Shown here piece by piece: positions 56,942 to 64,000 of a DNA stretch of 64,000 nucleotides. Position numbers and translations under genes: made by a program. This stretch comes from Pseudomonas brassicacearum (GTDB taxonomy: Bacteria > Pseudomonadota > Gammaproteobacteria > Pseudomonadales > Pseudomonadaceae). The notes beneath the pieces are model-generated. The model worked only from the letters and a program-made list of their open reading frames with translations. It was not told the origin of the DNA and searched no databases. The DNA is taken from NCBI RefSeq assembly GCF_009601685.2, contig NZ_CP045701.2:5704001-5768000 (forward strand), read 5' to 3'. Position 1 is the stretch's first letter. Each line of letters opens with the position of its first letter.

Positions 56942-57106
56942 ATGAGCAAAAAGCCATCCAAGCATGGCCCCAACAAGGCCAAGTCCATCGTCGCCCAGCC
57001 CCTGTTCCGCAGTCGCCAGGAACGACCCGCCAAGGGCAAAGGCAGCTACCGCCGCGAAGCCTTCCAGTCTGACAACTGGGAGGCTTCTTGCTTTCTGGCC
57101 GCTTGA
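56942..57106 (+). CDS. arfA: Alternative ribosome-rescue factor ArfA
   Basis: A 54-residue basic protein that recruits release factor 2 to ribosomes stalled on non-stop mRNA. It matches ArfA in PLFRSRQERPAKGKGSYRR and the NWEAS motif; the tail SCFLAA is hydrophobic. A 13-bp hairpin lies inside the reading frame at codons 39-49, as in E. coli, where it causes RNase III cleavage or termination so that the product is tagged by tmRNA unless tmRNA fails. The ATG at 56942 has GAGAGTAA upstream. Confidence 0.9.
   Translation: MSKKPSKHGPNKAKSIVAQPLFRSRQERPAKGKGSYRREAFQSDNWEASCFLAA
57056..57087 (+). other. In-frame mRNA hairpin of arfA
   Basis: GAAGCCTTCCAGT and ACTGGGAGGCTTC pair over 13 bp (one G-U) around the 6-base loop CTGACA, followed by TTGCTTTCT. 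It is the expected site that yields arfA mRNA without a stop codon. Confidence 0.8.
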
Positions 57107-57178
57107 AACACCCGGACAAGCCCTACGCGCCTTTCGCATGTTAAGGTCAGCACCTGATTTGTATTTCTGGACCCGTGC

Positions 57179-58501
57179 ATGCCCTTCTGTCTTTCCCATC
57201 GTTGGCCACTGCGCCAAATGATTGTTGCCGCAAGCGTTGTCCTGCTTGTCGCCTGCGCCGAAAAACCTACTGCCGCCGACGCCCAACCGCTCCAGACAGT
57301 CCCCACCGTGACCGCTCCGGCGATCGTGCCGCCCGTGGTGCCGACCGGTGAAGACCTGACCATTGCGCCCACCCAGACCTTTGCGCAATGGCAGGCCGGG
57401 TTTCGCAAGGAGGCACTGGCTTCTGGGATCCGTGGCGATCTGTTCGATCGTGCGTTTATCGGGGTCAGTCCGGACATGAGCGTGATCAAGGCCGATCGCA
57501 GCCAGCCGGAATTCGCCCGCCCCGTGTGGGAATACCTCGATGGCGCGTTGTCGCCACTGCGGGTCAACAAAGGCAAGAGCCTGATCCAACAGAATGCCCA
57601 GATCCTGCAAAGCATCGAGCAGCGTTATGGCGTCGATCGCGAGGCGCTGGTGGCGGTGTGGGGCATGGAGAGCAACTTCGGCCAGTTCCAAGGCAGCAAG
57701 TCGGTGATCAACTCCCTGGCGACCCTGGCCTACGAAGGACGGCGCCCAGGGTTTGCCCATGCGCAACTGATCGCCGCGCTGCAGATCCTGCAGCAGGGCG
57801 ATATCTCGCCAGAAAAAATGCTCGGTTCCTGGGCCGGCGCCATGGGCCAGACCCAGTTCATTCCCACCACGTACAATACCCATGCGGTGGATTTCGACGG
57901 CGACGGTCGCCGCGATATCTGGGGCAGCTCCACGGACGCCCTGGCCTCGACCGCGCACTACCTGCAAAGCTCCGGCTGGCAACGTGGCCAGCCGTGGGGG
58001 GTCGAGGTCGATCTCGCAGAGGGCTTCGACTACACACTGGCCGATGGCACGATCCGCAAGCCCGTCTCCGAATGGATGCGGCTGGGCGTCTCAGAATATG
58101 GCAGCTTGCCGATCGCCCCCGATGACAAGCAGCTGTCGGCGTCCCTGCTCCTGCCGGCCGGCCATCGCGGCCCGGCGTTCCTGATCTTTGATAACTTCCG
58201 CGCCATCCTCAAGTACAACAACTCATCGTCCTACGCCCTGGCGGTTGGGCTGTTGTCGCAGCGCTTCACCGGTGCCGGGTTGGTCTACGGCCAGTGGCCA
58301 AAAGAGGATCTGCCCCTGAGTCGCAGCGAACGCATCGAACTGCAGACCCTGCTGGGCAAGCACAACTACGACGCGGGCAACCCCGACGGCATCATCGGCG
58401 CCAACACCCGCAAGGCCATCCGCAGCGCCCAGCAGTCGTTCGGCTGGCCGGCGGACGGGTATCCGACGCACCAGTTGCTGGAGGCGTTGCGTAGCCGCTG
58501 A
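57179..58501 (+). CDS. Lytic murein transglycosylase, MltB/SltB type
   Basis: A 440-residue outer-membrane lipoprotein that cuts peptidoglycan glycan strands. The lipobox is VLLVAC with Cys26; the catalytic Glu164 is in VWGMESNFGQ; GAMGQTQFIPTTY and VDFDGDGRRDIWGS follow; a C-terminal peptidoglycan-binding domain carries NYDAGNPDGIIGANTRKA. This size and extra domain match pseudomonad SltB-type enzymes rather than MltB itself. Confidence 0.92.
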   Translation: MPFCLSHRWPLRQMIVAASVVLLVACAEKPTAADAQPLQTVPTVTAPAIVPPVVPTGEDLTIAPTQTFAQWQAGFRKEALASGIRGDLFDRAFIGVSPDMSVIKADRSQPEFARPVWEYLDGALSPLRVNKGKSLIQQNAQILQSIEQRYGVDREALVAVWGMESNFGQFQGSKSVINSLATLAYEGRRPGFAHAQLIAALQILQQGDISPEKMLGSWAGAMGQTQFIPTTYNTHAVDFDGDGRRDIWGSSTDALASTAHYLQSSGWQRGQPWGVEVDLAEGFDYTLADGTIRKPVSEWMRLGVSEYGSLPIAPDDKQLSASLLLPAGHRGPAFLIFDNFRAILKYNNSSSYALAVGLLSQRFTGAGLVYGQWPKEDLPLSRSERIELQTLLGKHNYDAGNPDGIIGANTRKAIRSAQQSFGWPADGYPTHQLLEALRSR

Positions 58502-58525
58502 ATTGGCGTATGGCGACTACCGCTT

Positions 58526-58589
58526 TCGCGAGCAAGCTCGCTCCCACAGGTGTTCTCGGTCAACCTGAGGGAGCGAGCTTGCTCGCGAT
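58526..58589. repeat. Outward-facing REP pair after the transglycosylase gene
   Basis: TCGCGAGCAAGCTCGCTCCC at the left and GGGAGCGAGCTTGCTCGCGA at the right lie around about 20 bases, between convergent genes. The REP pair has the opposite arm order to the REPINs at 11.4, 36.4 and 46.6 kb. Confidence 0.8.
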
Positions 58590-58613
58590 GGCTGAGTTAC
58601 AGGCGCTACACGA

Positions 58614-59558
58614 CTAGCGACTGACCACCACATCCTGCTCCAGCACCAACCTCTTCTCCCCCGCATCCAACCTCACCAACGCCCCCATGGGCAAGGTGAG
58701 GTTCGGATCGCAGTGCCCGCTGCGCCAGCCGGACAGCACCGGGATGCGCAATGGCTCGAAGGTCTGCTTGAGCAATCGGTTCAATGCTTCGATATCGACC
58801 CCCGCCACATCCCCAACCAATACGCCGCGTAGCTGGTGCAATGTGCCGGCCAATCGCAGTTGAGTCAGCAGGCGATCGATGCGATACAGCGGTTCGTTGA
58901 CGTCTTCGATGAACAGGATGACCCCTTCGGCGTCGATTTGATAAGGCGTGCCCATGGTCGCGGCAATCATCGACAAGTTGCCGCCCAGCAGACGTCCGTG
59001 GGCGATGCCCGGCTCGACGGTGGTCAATGGGTAGGCGGCGGGATGGTTCAGCGCGCTGCCGGCTTTCAATTGCCCACGCAGCAGGCTGAAAAACGAGGTG
59101 ACGGTTGGGGGTTGCTTGTCGCCCAGCAGATCGGCGTTGAGCAGCGGGCCGTGAAAGGTCACGAAGCCGGCGTAGCGGCTGATGGCCAGGTGCAGGGCGG
59201 TGATGTCGCTGTAGCCTACGAAGGGTTTGGGGTTGCGTCGTAGGAGGTCGAAGTCGATGCGATCCAGCAGGCGGGGGGTGCCGTAGCCGCCGCGTAGGCA
59301 GATGATGGTTTTTATTTCTGGGTCGGCGAAGGCGGTGTGGAGGTCGTTGAGCCTTGTCTCGTCGCTGCCGGCCAGGTAGTTGTCCTTTTCGTAGACGCCT
59401 GGGAATATTTGCAGCTCATGACCCCTTGCGCGCATCCATTGGATGGCTTTTTCCGTGTCCAGGGGGGCGGGGCCGGCGGGGGCGATCACGGCGATCACGC
59501 CTTCCTTTGGGAGTGCCGGGACGGGGTTATGTGGGCTTAGGGTGTGGGTGGCTTCCAT
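58614..59558 (-). CDS. Muramoyltetrapeptide LD-carboxypeptidase (S66 family)
   Basis: A 314-residue serine peptidase of the LdcA/MccF family that trims murein tetrapeptides during recycling. Nucleophile Ser117 is in FVGYSDITALH; the Glu is expected near LFIEDVNEPLYRIDR and the His in WRSGHCDPN; CLRGGYGTPRLLDRID precedes the serine. The ATG at 59558 is chosen because homology begins there; the upstream frame enters a large repeat. Confidence 0.9.
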   Translation of the reverse strand: MEATHTLSPHNPVPALPKEGVIAVIAPAGPAPLDTEKAIQWMRARGHELQIFPGVYEKDNYLAGSDETRLNDLHTAFADPEIKTIICLRGGYGTPRLLDRIDFDLLRRNPKPFVGYSDITALHLAISRYAGFVTFHGPLLNADLLGDKQPPTVTSFFSLLRGQLKAGSALNHPAAYPLTTVEPGIAHGRLLGGNLSMIAATMGTPYQIDAEGVILFIEDVNEPLYRIDRLLTQLRLAGTLHQLRGVLVGDVAGVDIEALNRLLKQTFEPLRIPVLSGWRSGHCDPNLTLPMGALVRLDAGEKRLVLEQDVVVSR

Positions 59559-59578
59559 GGGTTTCCCGGTACTTATGC

Positions 59579-60269
59579 GTGTATATCCGTTTCTGCGGTA
59601 ACGGCTACTTAGGGTTCCGCTCTTACAGCGGGTCACTTTTGGAAAAGCGCCAAAAGTAACCAAAAACGCTTTGCCCCACCACTCGGCACCTCGCTTAGGC
59701 TCGGTGTGCCCTCACTCCGGCATTGCTCCGTGGGCCGCCGCGAAGGGCCATCCATGGCCCAGCGCGGCTATCCCGGCATCCATGCCGGGATGCCCACTGC
59801 GCAATGCCTGCGTTCGGCCAGCGTGGTTTAACGGGGCGCCCAGATCAAGATCAAGATCCAAAGCAAAGCAAAGCAAAAGCGGGGCATGTCTAGTATCTAG
59901 GTGGCTGCGCCACCGCTATCGCGAGCAAGCCCGCTCCCACGGGAGAAACGCGGTCCCACCAAGAACCAGGTCGGCTCTAAGGCCGCCTCGCGGTGGACGT
60001 TGATCTGGGGCGCCCCGTTAACCACGATGGCTGAACGCAGGCATTGGTTCGTGGGCAACCCGGCATGGATGCCGGGTTAGCCGCGCTGGGCCATGGATGG
60101 CCCTTCGCGGCGGCCCACGAACCAATGCCGGAGTGAAGGCATGCCGAGCCTAGGCGAGGCACCGAGTGGTGGGGCAAAGCGTTTTTGGTTACTTTTGGCG
60201 CTTTTCCAAAAGTGACCCGCTGTAAGAGCGGAACCATAAGCCGCCATTACACAAAAAACGGATCTACAC
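59579..60269. repeat. 691-bp element with two 270-bp inverted arms
   Basis: Left arm 59579-59848 and right arm 60001-60269 are inverted copies of about 90% identity (GGTTCCGCTCTTACAGCGGG and GGGCCATCCATGGCCCAGCG occur in both). The 152-bp centre holds AAGCA tandem units and half a REP. It fills the space between the LD-carboxypeptidase and lipA genes. Short reading frames inside it are by-products of the repeat. Confidence 0.92.
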
Positions 60270-60286
60270 ACCACCCCAAAAACAAA

Positions 60287-61309
60287 TCAGGACCCGAGCA
60301 GCTCAGCCTTGACCAACTTAGCCTGCTCATCCGCATGATACGAAGACCGCACCAAAGGCCCCGAAGCCACGTTCTTGAACCCCATCTTGTACCCCTCCTC
60401 AGCAAACCAGGCAAAGGTATCCGGATGCACAAAACGCTGCACCGGCAGGTGGCTACGCGAAGGCTGCAGGTACTGGCCCAGGGTCAGCATATCGATGTCA
60501 TGCTCACGCATGCGCTTCATGACCTCGATGACTTCCTCGTCAGTTTCCCCCAGGCCCAGCATCAAGCCGGACTTGGTCGGAATGTGCGGCATCATCTGCT
60601 TGAAGCGTTGCAGCAAGGTCAACGACCACTGGTAGTCCGAACCCGGGCGCGCGGCCTTGTACAGGCGCGGCACGGTTTCCAGGTTGTGGTTGAACACATC
60701 CGGTGGCTCGGCGGCGGTGATTTCCAGGGCGATGTCCATGCGGCCACGGTAATCGGGCACCAGGGTTTCCAGCTGGACGTTCGGCGACAGCTTGCGGATC
60801 TCGCGGATGCAGTCGGCAAAGTGCTGGGCACCGCCGTCACGCAAGTCGTCGCGGTCCACCGAGGTGATGACCACGTACTTGAGCTTCAGGTCGGCGATGG
60901 CGATGGCCAGGCTTTCCGGCTCGTTGGTGTCCAGCGGCTTCGGACGGCCGTGGCCGACGTCACAGAATGGGCAGCGACGGGTGCAGATGTCGCCCATGAT
61001 CATGAACGTGGCGGTGCCACCGGAGAAGCACTCGCCCAGGTTCGGGCAGGAGGCTTCTTCGCAGACGCTGTGCAGCTTGTGCTTGCGCAGCAGGGCCTTG
61101 ATCCGATCGACTTCCGGGGACACCGGGATGCGCACGCGGATCCAGTCAGGCTTCTTCGGCAATTCGGTGGTCGGGATGATCTTGACCGGGATGCGTGCAA
61201 CCTTCTCGGCGCCGCGCAGCTTGACGCCGGCTTCTACCTTGGCACGTGGGGCCGGACGCTCGGTGACGTCCTGTGTCGGGATAATGGTTTGCACTGCATC
61301 AGTAGTCAT
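60287..61309 (-). CDS. lipA: Lipoyl synthase
   Basis: A 340-residue radical-SAM enzyme that inserts two sulfurs into octanoyl groups on lipoate-dependent enzymes. The auxiliary cluster ligands are in [12 protein letters not shown], the radical-SAM triad in CTRRCPFC, and the final serine ligand near [13 protein letters not shown]. It starts 1 base after the lipB stop, so the two are coupled. A large inverted repeat begins 18 bases after its stop. Confidence 0.96.
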   Translation of the reverse strand: MTTDAVQTIIPTQDVTERPAPRAKVEAGVKLRGAEKVARIPVKIIPTTELPKKPDWIRVRIPVSPEVDRIKALLRKHKLHSVCEEASCPNLGECFSGGTATFMIMGDICTRRCPFCDVGHGRPKPLDTNEPESLAIAIADLKLKYVVITSVDRDDLRDGGAQHFADCIREIRKLSPNVQLETLVPDYRGRMDIALEITAAEPPDVFNHNLETVPRLYKAARPGSDYQWSLTLLQRFKQMMPHIPTKSGLMLGLGETDEEVIEVMKRMREHDIDMLTLGQYLQPSRSHLPVQRFVHPDTFAWFAEEGYKMGFKNVASGPLVRSSYHADEQAKLVKAELLGS

Positions 61310-61310
61310 A

Positions 61311-61958
61311 TCAGTCGATTCCGCCCGTGAGGGTCGTCTGCTCAGCATAGTCGAGGTGTTTGACGAGCTGCGCGCGCAGCCGGGCACTTACCTCGGCAAA
61401 TTCAATCGATCCTGCATGCTCGCTCAACTGGGTCATCGCCAGTCCCGCGTAGCCACAGGGATTAATCCGTCGAAATGGCGCAAGGTCCATGTCCACGTTC
61501 AGCGCCAGGCCATGAAACGAACAGCCGTGGCGGATTCGCAATCCCAATGAGGCGATTTTCGCCCCGTCGACATAGACACCCGGCGCATCGGGCTTGGCCG
61601 CCGCCGTCACACCGTAGCTGGCCAGCAGCTCGATCAGGCATGTCTCCATGCGGGTGACCAGCTCGCGCACGCCAAACCCCAGCTTGCGCACATCCAGCAA
61701 CAGATAGGCAACCAGTTGACCAGGGCCATGGTAGGTCACCTGCCCGCCCCGGTCGACCTTCACCACCGGGATATCCCCCGGCAGCAGCAGGTGCTCGGCC
61801 TTGCCGGCCTGGCCCTGGGTGAATACCGGCGGGTGTTCCACCAGCCAGACTTCATCGCCGGCGGTGTTGCCGCGTTCGTTCGTGAAACGTTGCATGGCAT
61901 GCCAGACCGGCTCGTAAGCCATCGTGCCCAGCTCGCGAAAGCCCAGCGTGCCCGGCAT
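61311..61958 (-). CDS. lipB: Octanoyl-ACP:protein N-octanoyltransferase
   Basis: A 215-residue enzyme that moves octanoate from ACP to lipoyl domains. Catalytic residues are Lys134 (GAKIASLG) and Cys168 (INPCGYAG); [16 protein letters not shown] is the signature. The start overlaps the stop of ybeD (TGATG), and lipA follows after one base. Confidence 0.95.
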   Translation of the reverse strand: MPGTLGFRELGTMAYEPVWHAMQRFTNERGNTAGDEVWLVEHPPVFTQGQAGKAEHLLLPGDIPVVKVDRGGQVTYHGPGQLVAYLLLDVRKLGFGVRELVTRMETCLIELLASYGVTAAAKPDAPGVYVDGAKIASLGLRIRHGCSFHGLALNVDMDLAPFRRINPCGYAGLAMTQLSEHAGSIEFAEVSARLRAQLVKHLDYAEQTTLTGGID

Positions 61959-62233
61959 CACAACACCATGTGCACGAAACCGGTCGCGCGCAGCTCGCTG
62001 TTGATGTCGTAGAGCTGTTCCTGGCCGGTGGCGATGATGTGCAACTGAATCGTCGTGTACTTGCCGTTGGTACTCTGGCGCTCGGCCAGGGTCTCGTGGT
62101 CAACGGTGGCATGTTTTTCAAGGATCGCGATGATCCGGTCCTTGAAACCCACGCCGGTGTCGCCGATTACCTTGATCGGATAATCCGCGCAGGGGAATTC
62201 GATCTTTGGCGCTTTTACTTCAGAGTCTGTCAT
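61958..62233 (-). CDS. ybeD: YbeD-family protein (DUF493)
   Basis: A 91-residue ACT-like small protein. [20 protein letters not shown] and [14 protein letters not shown] match the YbeD family. Its position between dacA and lipB is conserved from Escherichia to Pseudomonas. It may regulate lipoate synthesis; the role is not settled. The ATG at 62233 is chosen by homology. Confidence 0.93.
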   Translation of the reverse strand: MTDSEVKAPKIEFPCADYPIKVIGDTGVGFKDRIIAILEKHATVDHETLAERQSTNGKYTTIQLHIIATGQEQLYDINSELRATGFVHMVL

Positions 62234-62266
62234 GGGGTAACGGCCTCGTAAGCCGTGGTAACGCAC

Positions 62267-62298
62267 ATGGCCCCGCTCCGGATAGGAACGGGGCCATG
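62267..62298 (-). terminator. Hairpin between dacA and ybeD
   Basis: ATGGCCCCG and CGGGGCCAT pair around a 13-base loop, just after the dacA stop on the minus strand. No T-run follows, so it may only attenuate read-through into ybeD-lipB-lipA. Confidence 0.5.
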
Positions 62299-62314
62299 CA
62301 GGTCAACACTTCAA

Positions 62315-63472
62315 TCAGTTGAACAAGCCGTAGAAGAATAGACGGATGCTATCCCACATGCGGCGGAAGATACCACCTTCCTCGACCGCGTCCAGAGCGA
62401 TCAGGTCGGCGCTGTGCACCACTTTGTCGTCCAGTTTGACTTCGACCTTACCGATCACGTCGCCCTTGGCGATGGGTGCGGTCAGTTGCGGGTTCATGGT
62501 CATGCTGGCAGCGAGCTTCTTGAGCTGGCCTTTAGGCAAGGTCAAGGTCAGGTCCTGGGCCAGGCCGGCCTTGACCTGATTGGTGGTGCCTTTCCAGACC
62601 TGGGCCTGGGCCAGTTCGGTGCCCTTCTGGTAGAAGGTCTGGGTTTCGAAGAAACGGAAACCGTAGGTCAACAGCTTCTGGGTCTCGGCGGCACGGGCCA
62701 CTTCGCTGTTGGTACCGAAAACGACGGCGATCAGGCGCATGCCGTCACGGACAGCCGAAGACACCATGCAATAGCCGGCCTCTTCGGTGTGGCCGGTCTT
62801 CAGGCCATCGACGGTCTTGTCGCGCCACAGCAGCAGGTTGCGGTTAGGCTGCTTGATACCGTTCCAGAAAAATTCCTTCTGGGAGTAGATGGCGTAGTGC
62901 GCCGGGTCTTCATGAATGATTGCCCGGGCCAGGATCGCCATGTCGTGAGCCGACGAATAGTGCTCAGGGTTCGGCAGGCCGGTGGGGTTCATGAAGTGGC
63001 TGTTGGTCATGCCCAGGTCGGCCACGGTTTTGTTCATCATGTCGGCGAACGCATCTTCGCTGCCGGCGATGTGCTCGGCCAGGGCGACGCTGGCGTCGTT
63101 GCCGGACTGGATGATGATGCCGTGCAGCAGGTCGCTGACGGACACTTGCGAACCGACCTTGATGAACATCCGCGAACCGCCGGTGCGCCAGGCGTTTTCG
63201 CTGACGGTCACCGGATCGCTTTCACCGATCTGGCCACGACGGATTTCCAGGGTGGCGATGTAGGCGGTCATCAGCTTGGTCAGGCTGGCCGGTGGCAGGC
63301 GCTGGTCACCGTTGTTCTCTACCAGGACCTCGCCGCTGCTGGCATCCATGAGCACAAAGGATTTGGCGGCCAATTGAGGGGGCGCTGGCATCATCTCGAC
63401 CGCGAACGCGGCCGGTGAGAGAAGCAGCGGGACTAGCAGGCAAAGGCGTTTGGCAAAGGTGGTGATGTTCAT
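62315..63472 (-). CDS. dacA: D-alanyl-D-alanine carboxypeptidase (PBP5/6)
   Basis: A 385-residue penicillin-binding protein. A signal peptide (cleavage after AAFA) is followed by Ser63-x-x-Lys66 (PASLTKLMTAY), Ser123-Gly-Asn125 and Lys225-Thr-Gly (GLKTGHTEEAG). The C-terminal amphipathic helix (MWDSIRLFFYGLFN) anchors it to the inner membrane. It trims pentapeptides in the periplasm. The ATG at 63472 begins the signal peptide. Confidence 0.95.
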   Translation of the reverse strand: MNITTFAKRLCLLVPLLLSPAAFAVEMMPAPPQLAAKSFVLMDASSGEVLVENNGDQRLPPASLTKLMTAYIATLEIRRGQIGESDPVTVSENAWRTGGSRMFIKVGSQVSVSDLLHGIIIQSGNDASVALAEHIAGSEDAFADMMNKTVADLGMTNSHFMNPTGLPNPEHYSSAHDMAILARAIIHEDPAHYAIYSQKEFFWNGIKQPNRNLLLWRDKTVDGLKTGHTEEAGYCMVSSAVRDGMRLIAVVFGTNSEVARAAETQKLLTYGFRFFETQTFYQKGTELAQAQVWKGTTNQVKAGLAQDLTLTLPKGQLKKLAASMTMNPQLTAPIAKGDVIGKVEVKLDDKVVHSADLIALDAVEEGGIFRRMWDSIRLFFYGLFN

Positions 63473-63639
63473 CCGTCTCTCGAAATCGCTAATGGGACTG
63501 CCCGAAGGCAAACTAAAACAGGCAACCTTCTAACGGGCCGCCGCGTATTTAAGTTGCTCACTCACAACCCTTGCCGGGCTTTTGTTATTCATGGAGCCAA
63601 CAACCTGACCCGCTCCAACCGCAAGCGGGCCTCAATCAG

Positions 63640-64000
63640 TTACTCGGCGCTGACCAGGCTCGGCGAACCGAGATTGGCCAGGCGCACGCTGTTCTGCACT
63701 TGCTGGACTTCATCCGGAGAACCGATCGGCCCCAGGCGCACCCGATGCAGTGTCTGCTGGTTGCGCACGATCGAGCTGATGAACACCGGGGCGCTCACCA
63801 TCGAGCTGAGCTTGGACCTCAGCAGCTCGGCAGCGTCCGGGTTGGCGAACGCGCCCACTTGCAGATACTGGCCAGACGCTGTTGCAGAAGCGTTTTTTTT
63901 TGTGTCGAGCTGAACGGGCACTACAGCCGCCGCGTGCTGCTGCGCCGGTGGCGTCCACTGCTCGACCCTACCGGTGGACGCCGTCACGGTCGGCGCGGCA
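63640..64000 (-). CDS. rlpA: Septal-ring lytic transglycosylase RlpA, C-terminal part
   Basis: Only the last 120 residues lie in the window; the start is beyond the right edge. A proline/alanine linker leads to a SPOR domain (GQYLQVGAFANPDAAELLRS, LHRVRLGPIGSPDEVQQ) that binds denuded glycans at the septum. The place just before dacA is the usual one for rlpA in pseudomonads, which supports the name. Confidence 0.88.
   Translation of the reverse strand, partial: AAPTVTASTGRVEQWTPPAQQHAAAVVPVQLDTKKNASATASGQYLQVGAFANPDAAELLRSKLSSMVSAPVFISSIVRNQQTLHRVRLGPIGSPDEVQQVQNSVRLANLGSPSLVSAE

Noticed and set aside
59671..60274. Small open frames within the large inverted repeat
   Set aside because: Both arms give nearly the same peptide because they are inverted copies; there is no ribosome site and the sequence is explained by the repeat.

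Overview
This 64-kb window is chromosomal DNA from a Pseudomonas of the P. fluorescens lineage. The evidence is the high GC content, the conserved housekeeping blocks miaB-phoH-ybeY-corC-lnt-leuS-lptE-holA and rlpA-dacA-ybeD-lipB-lipA, and the many P. fluorescens-type intergenic palindromes with cores such as GTGGGAGC..GCTCCCAC and GTAGGAGCTG..CAGCTCCTAC. No rRNA, tRNA, CRISPR array, prophage or transposase gene was seen. The genes at both window ends are cut: an aldehyde/xanthine oxidoreductase FAD subunit on the left and rlpA on the right.

Layout. Positions 1-2.9 kb hold two subunits of a molybdenum hydroxylase, a DJ-1-like protein that lacks the usual cysteine nucleophile, and a small secreted protein. 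Positions 3-5.4 kb hold a purine permease overlapping trmA. Positions 5.6-11.4 kb are a quinate/shikimate catabolic cluster: a type II dehydroquinase and a dehydrogenase in one operon, a TetR regulator, the fused dehydroshikimate dehydratase quiC, and a divergent MFS permease. A shared 15-bp motif lies in the two promoter regions and is the best candidate operator. Positions 11.5-25 kb are mixed genes: two EamA exporters, a zinc peptidase, hydrolases, tesB, a histone-deacetylase-like enzyme, rhlE, an AsnC/Lrp regulator, a DEDDh exonuclease, a NYN-domain protein and membrane proteins. Positions 25-36 kb hold an EEP-family enzyme, an unrecognised 411-residue gene that looks like a proteasome/HslV-type Ntn hydrolase, hrpB, a cation efflux pump, a second AsnC/Lrp regulator, rluE and amn.

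Positions 36-45 kb hold an AidB-like acyl-CoA dehydrogenase, a 7TM-DISM hybrid histidine kinase, thiD-thiE-hemL, a Sel1-repeat protein and a DUF1820 gene. Positions 45-58.5 kb are the miaB-to-holA housekeeping run, then arfA and a lytic transglycosylase. Positions 58.6-64 kb carry an LD-carboxypeptidase, a 690-bp inverted-repeat element, and lipA-lipB-ybeD-dacA-rlpA in reverse orientation.

Signs of genes working together are the quinate cluster, the thiamine/heme run (thiD-thiE-hemL), the RNA-maturation and envelope run (miaB, phoH, ybeY, corC, lnt, leuS, lptE, holA), and the lipoate/peptidoglycan run. The observations most worth a second look are the Ntn-hydrolase-like gene at 26.2-27.5 kb, the paired operators of the quinate cluster, the large inverted repeat at 59.6-60.3 kb, the 160-bp palindrome in front of miaB, the in-frame hairpin of arfA and the DJ-1 homologue without its cysteine.
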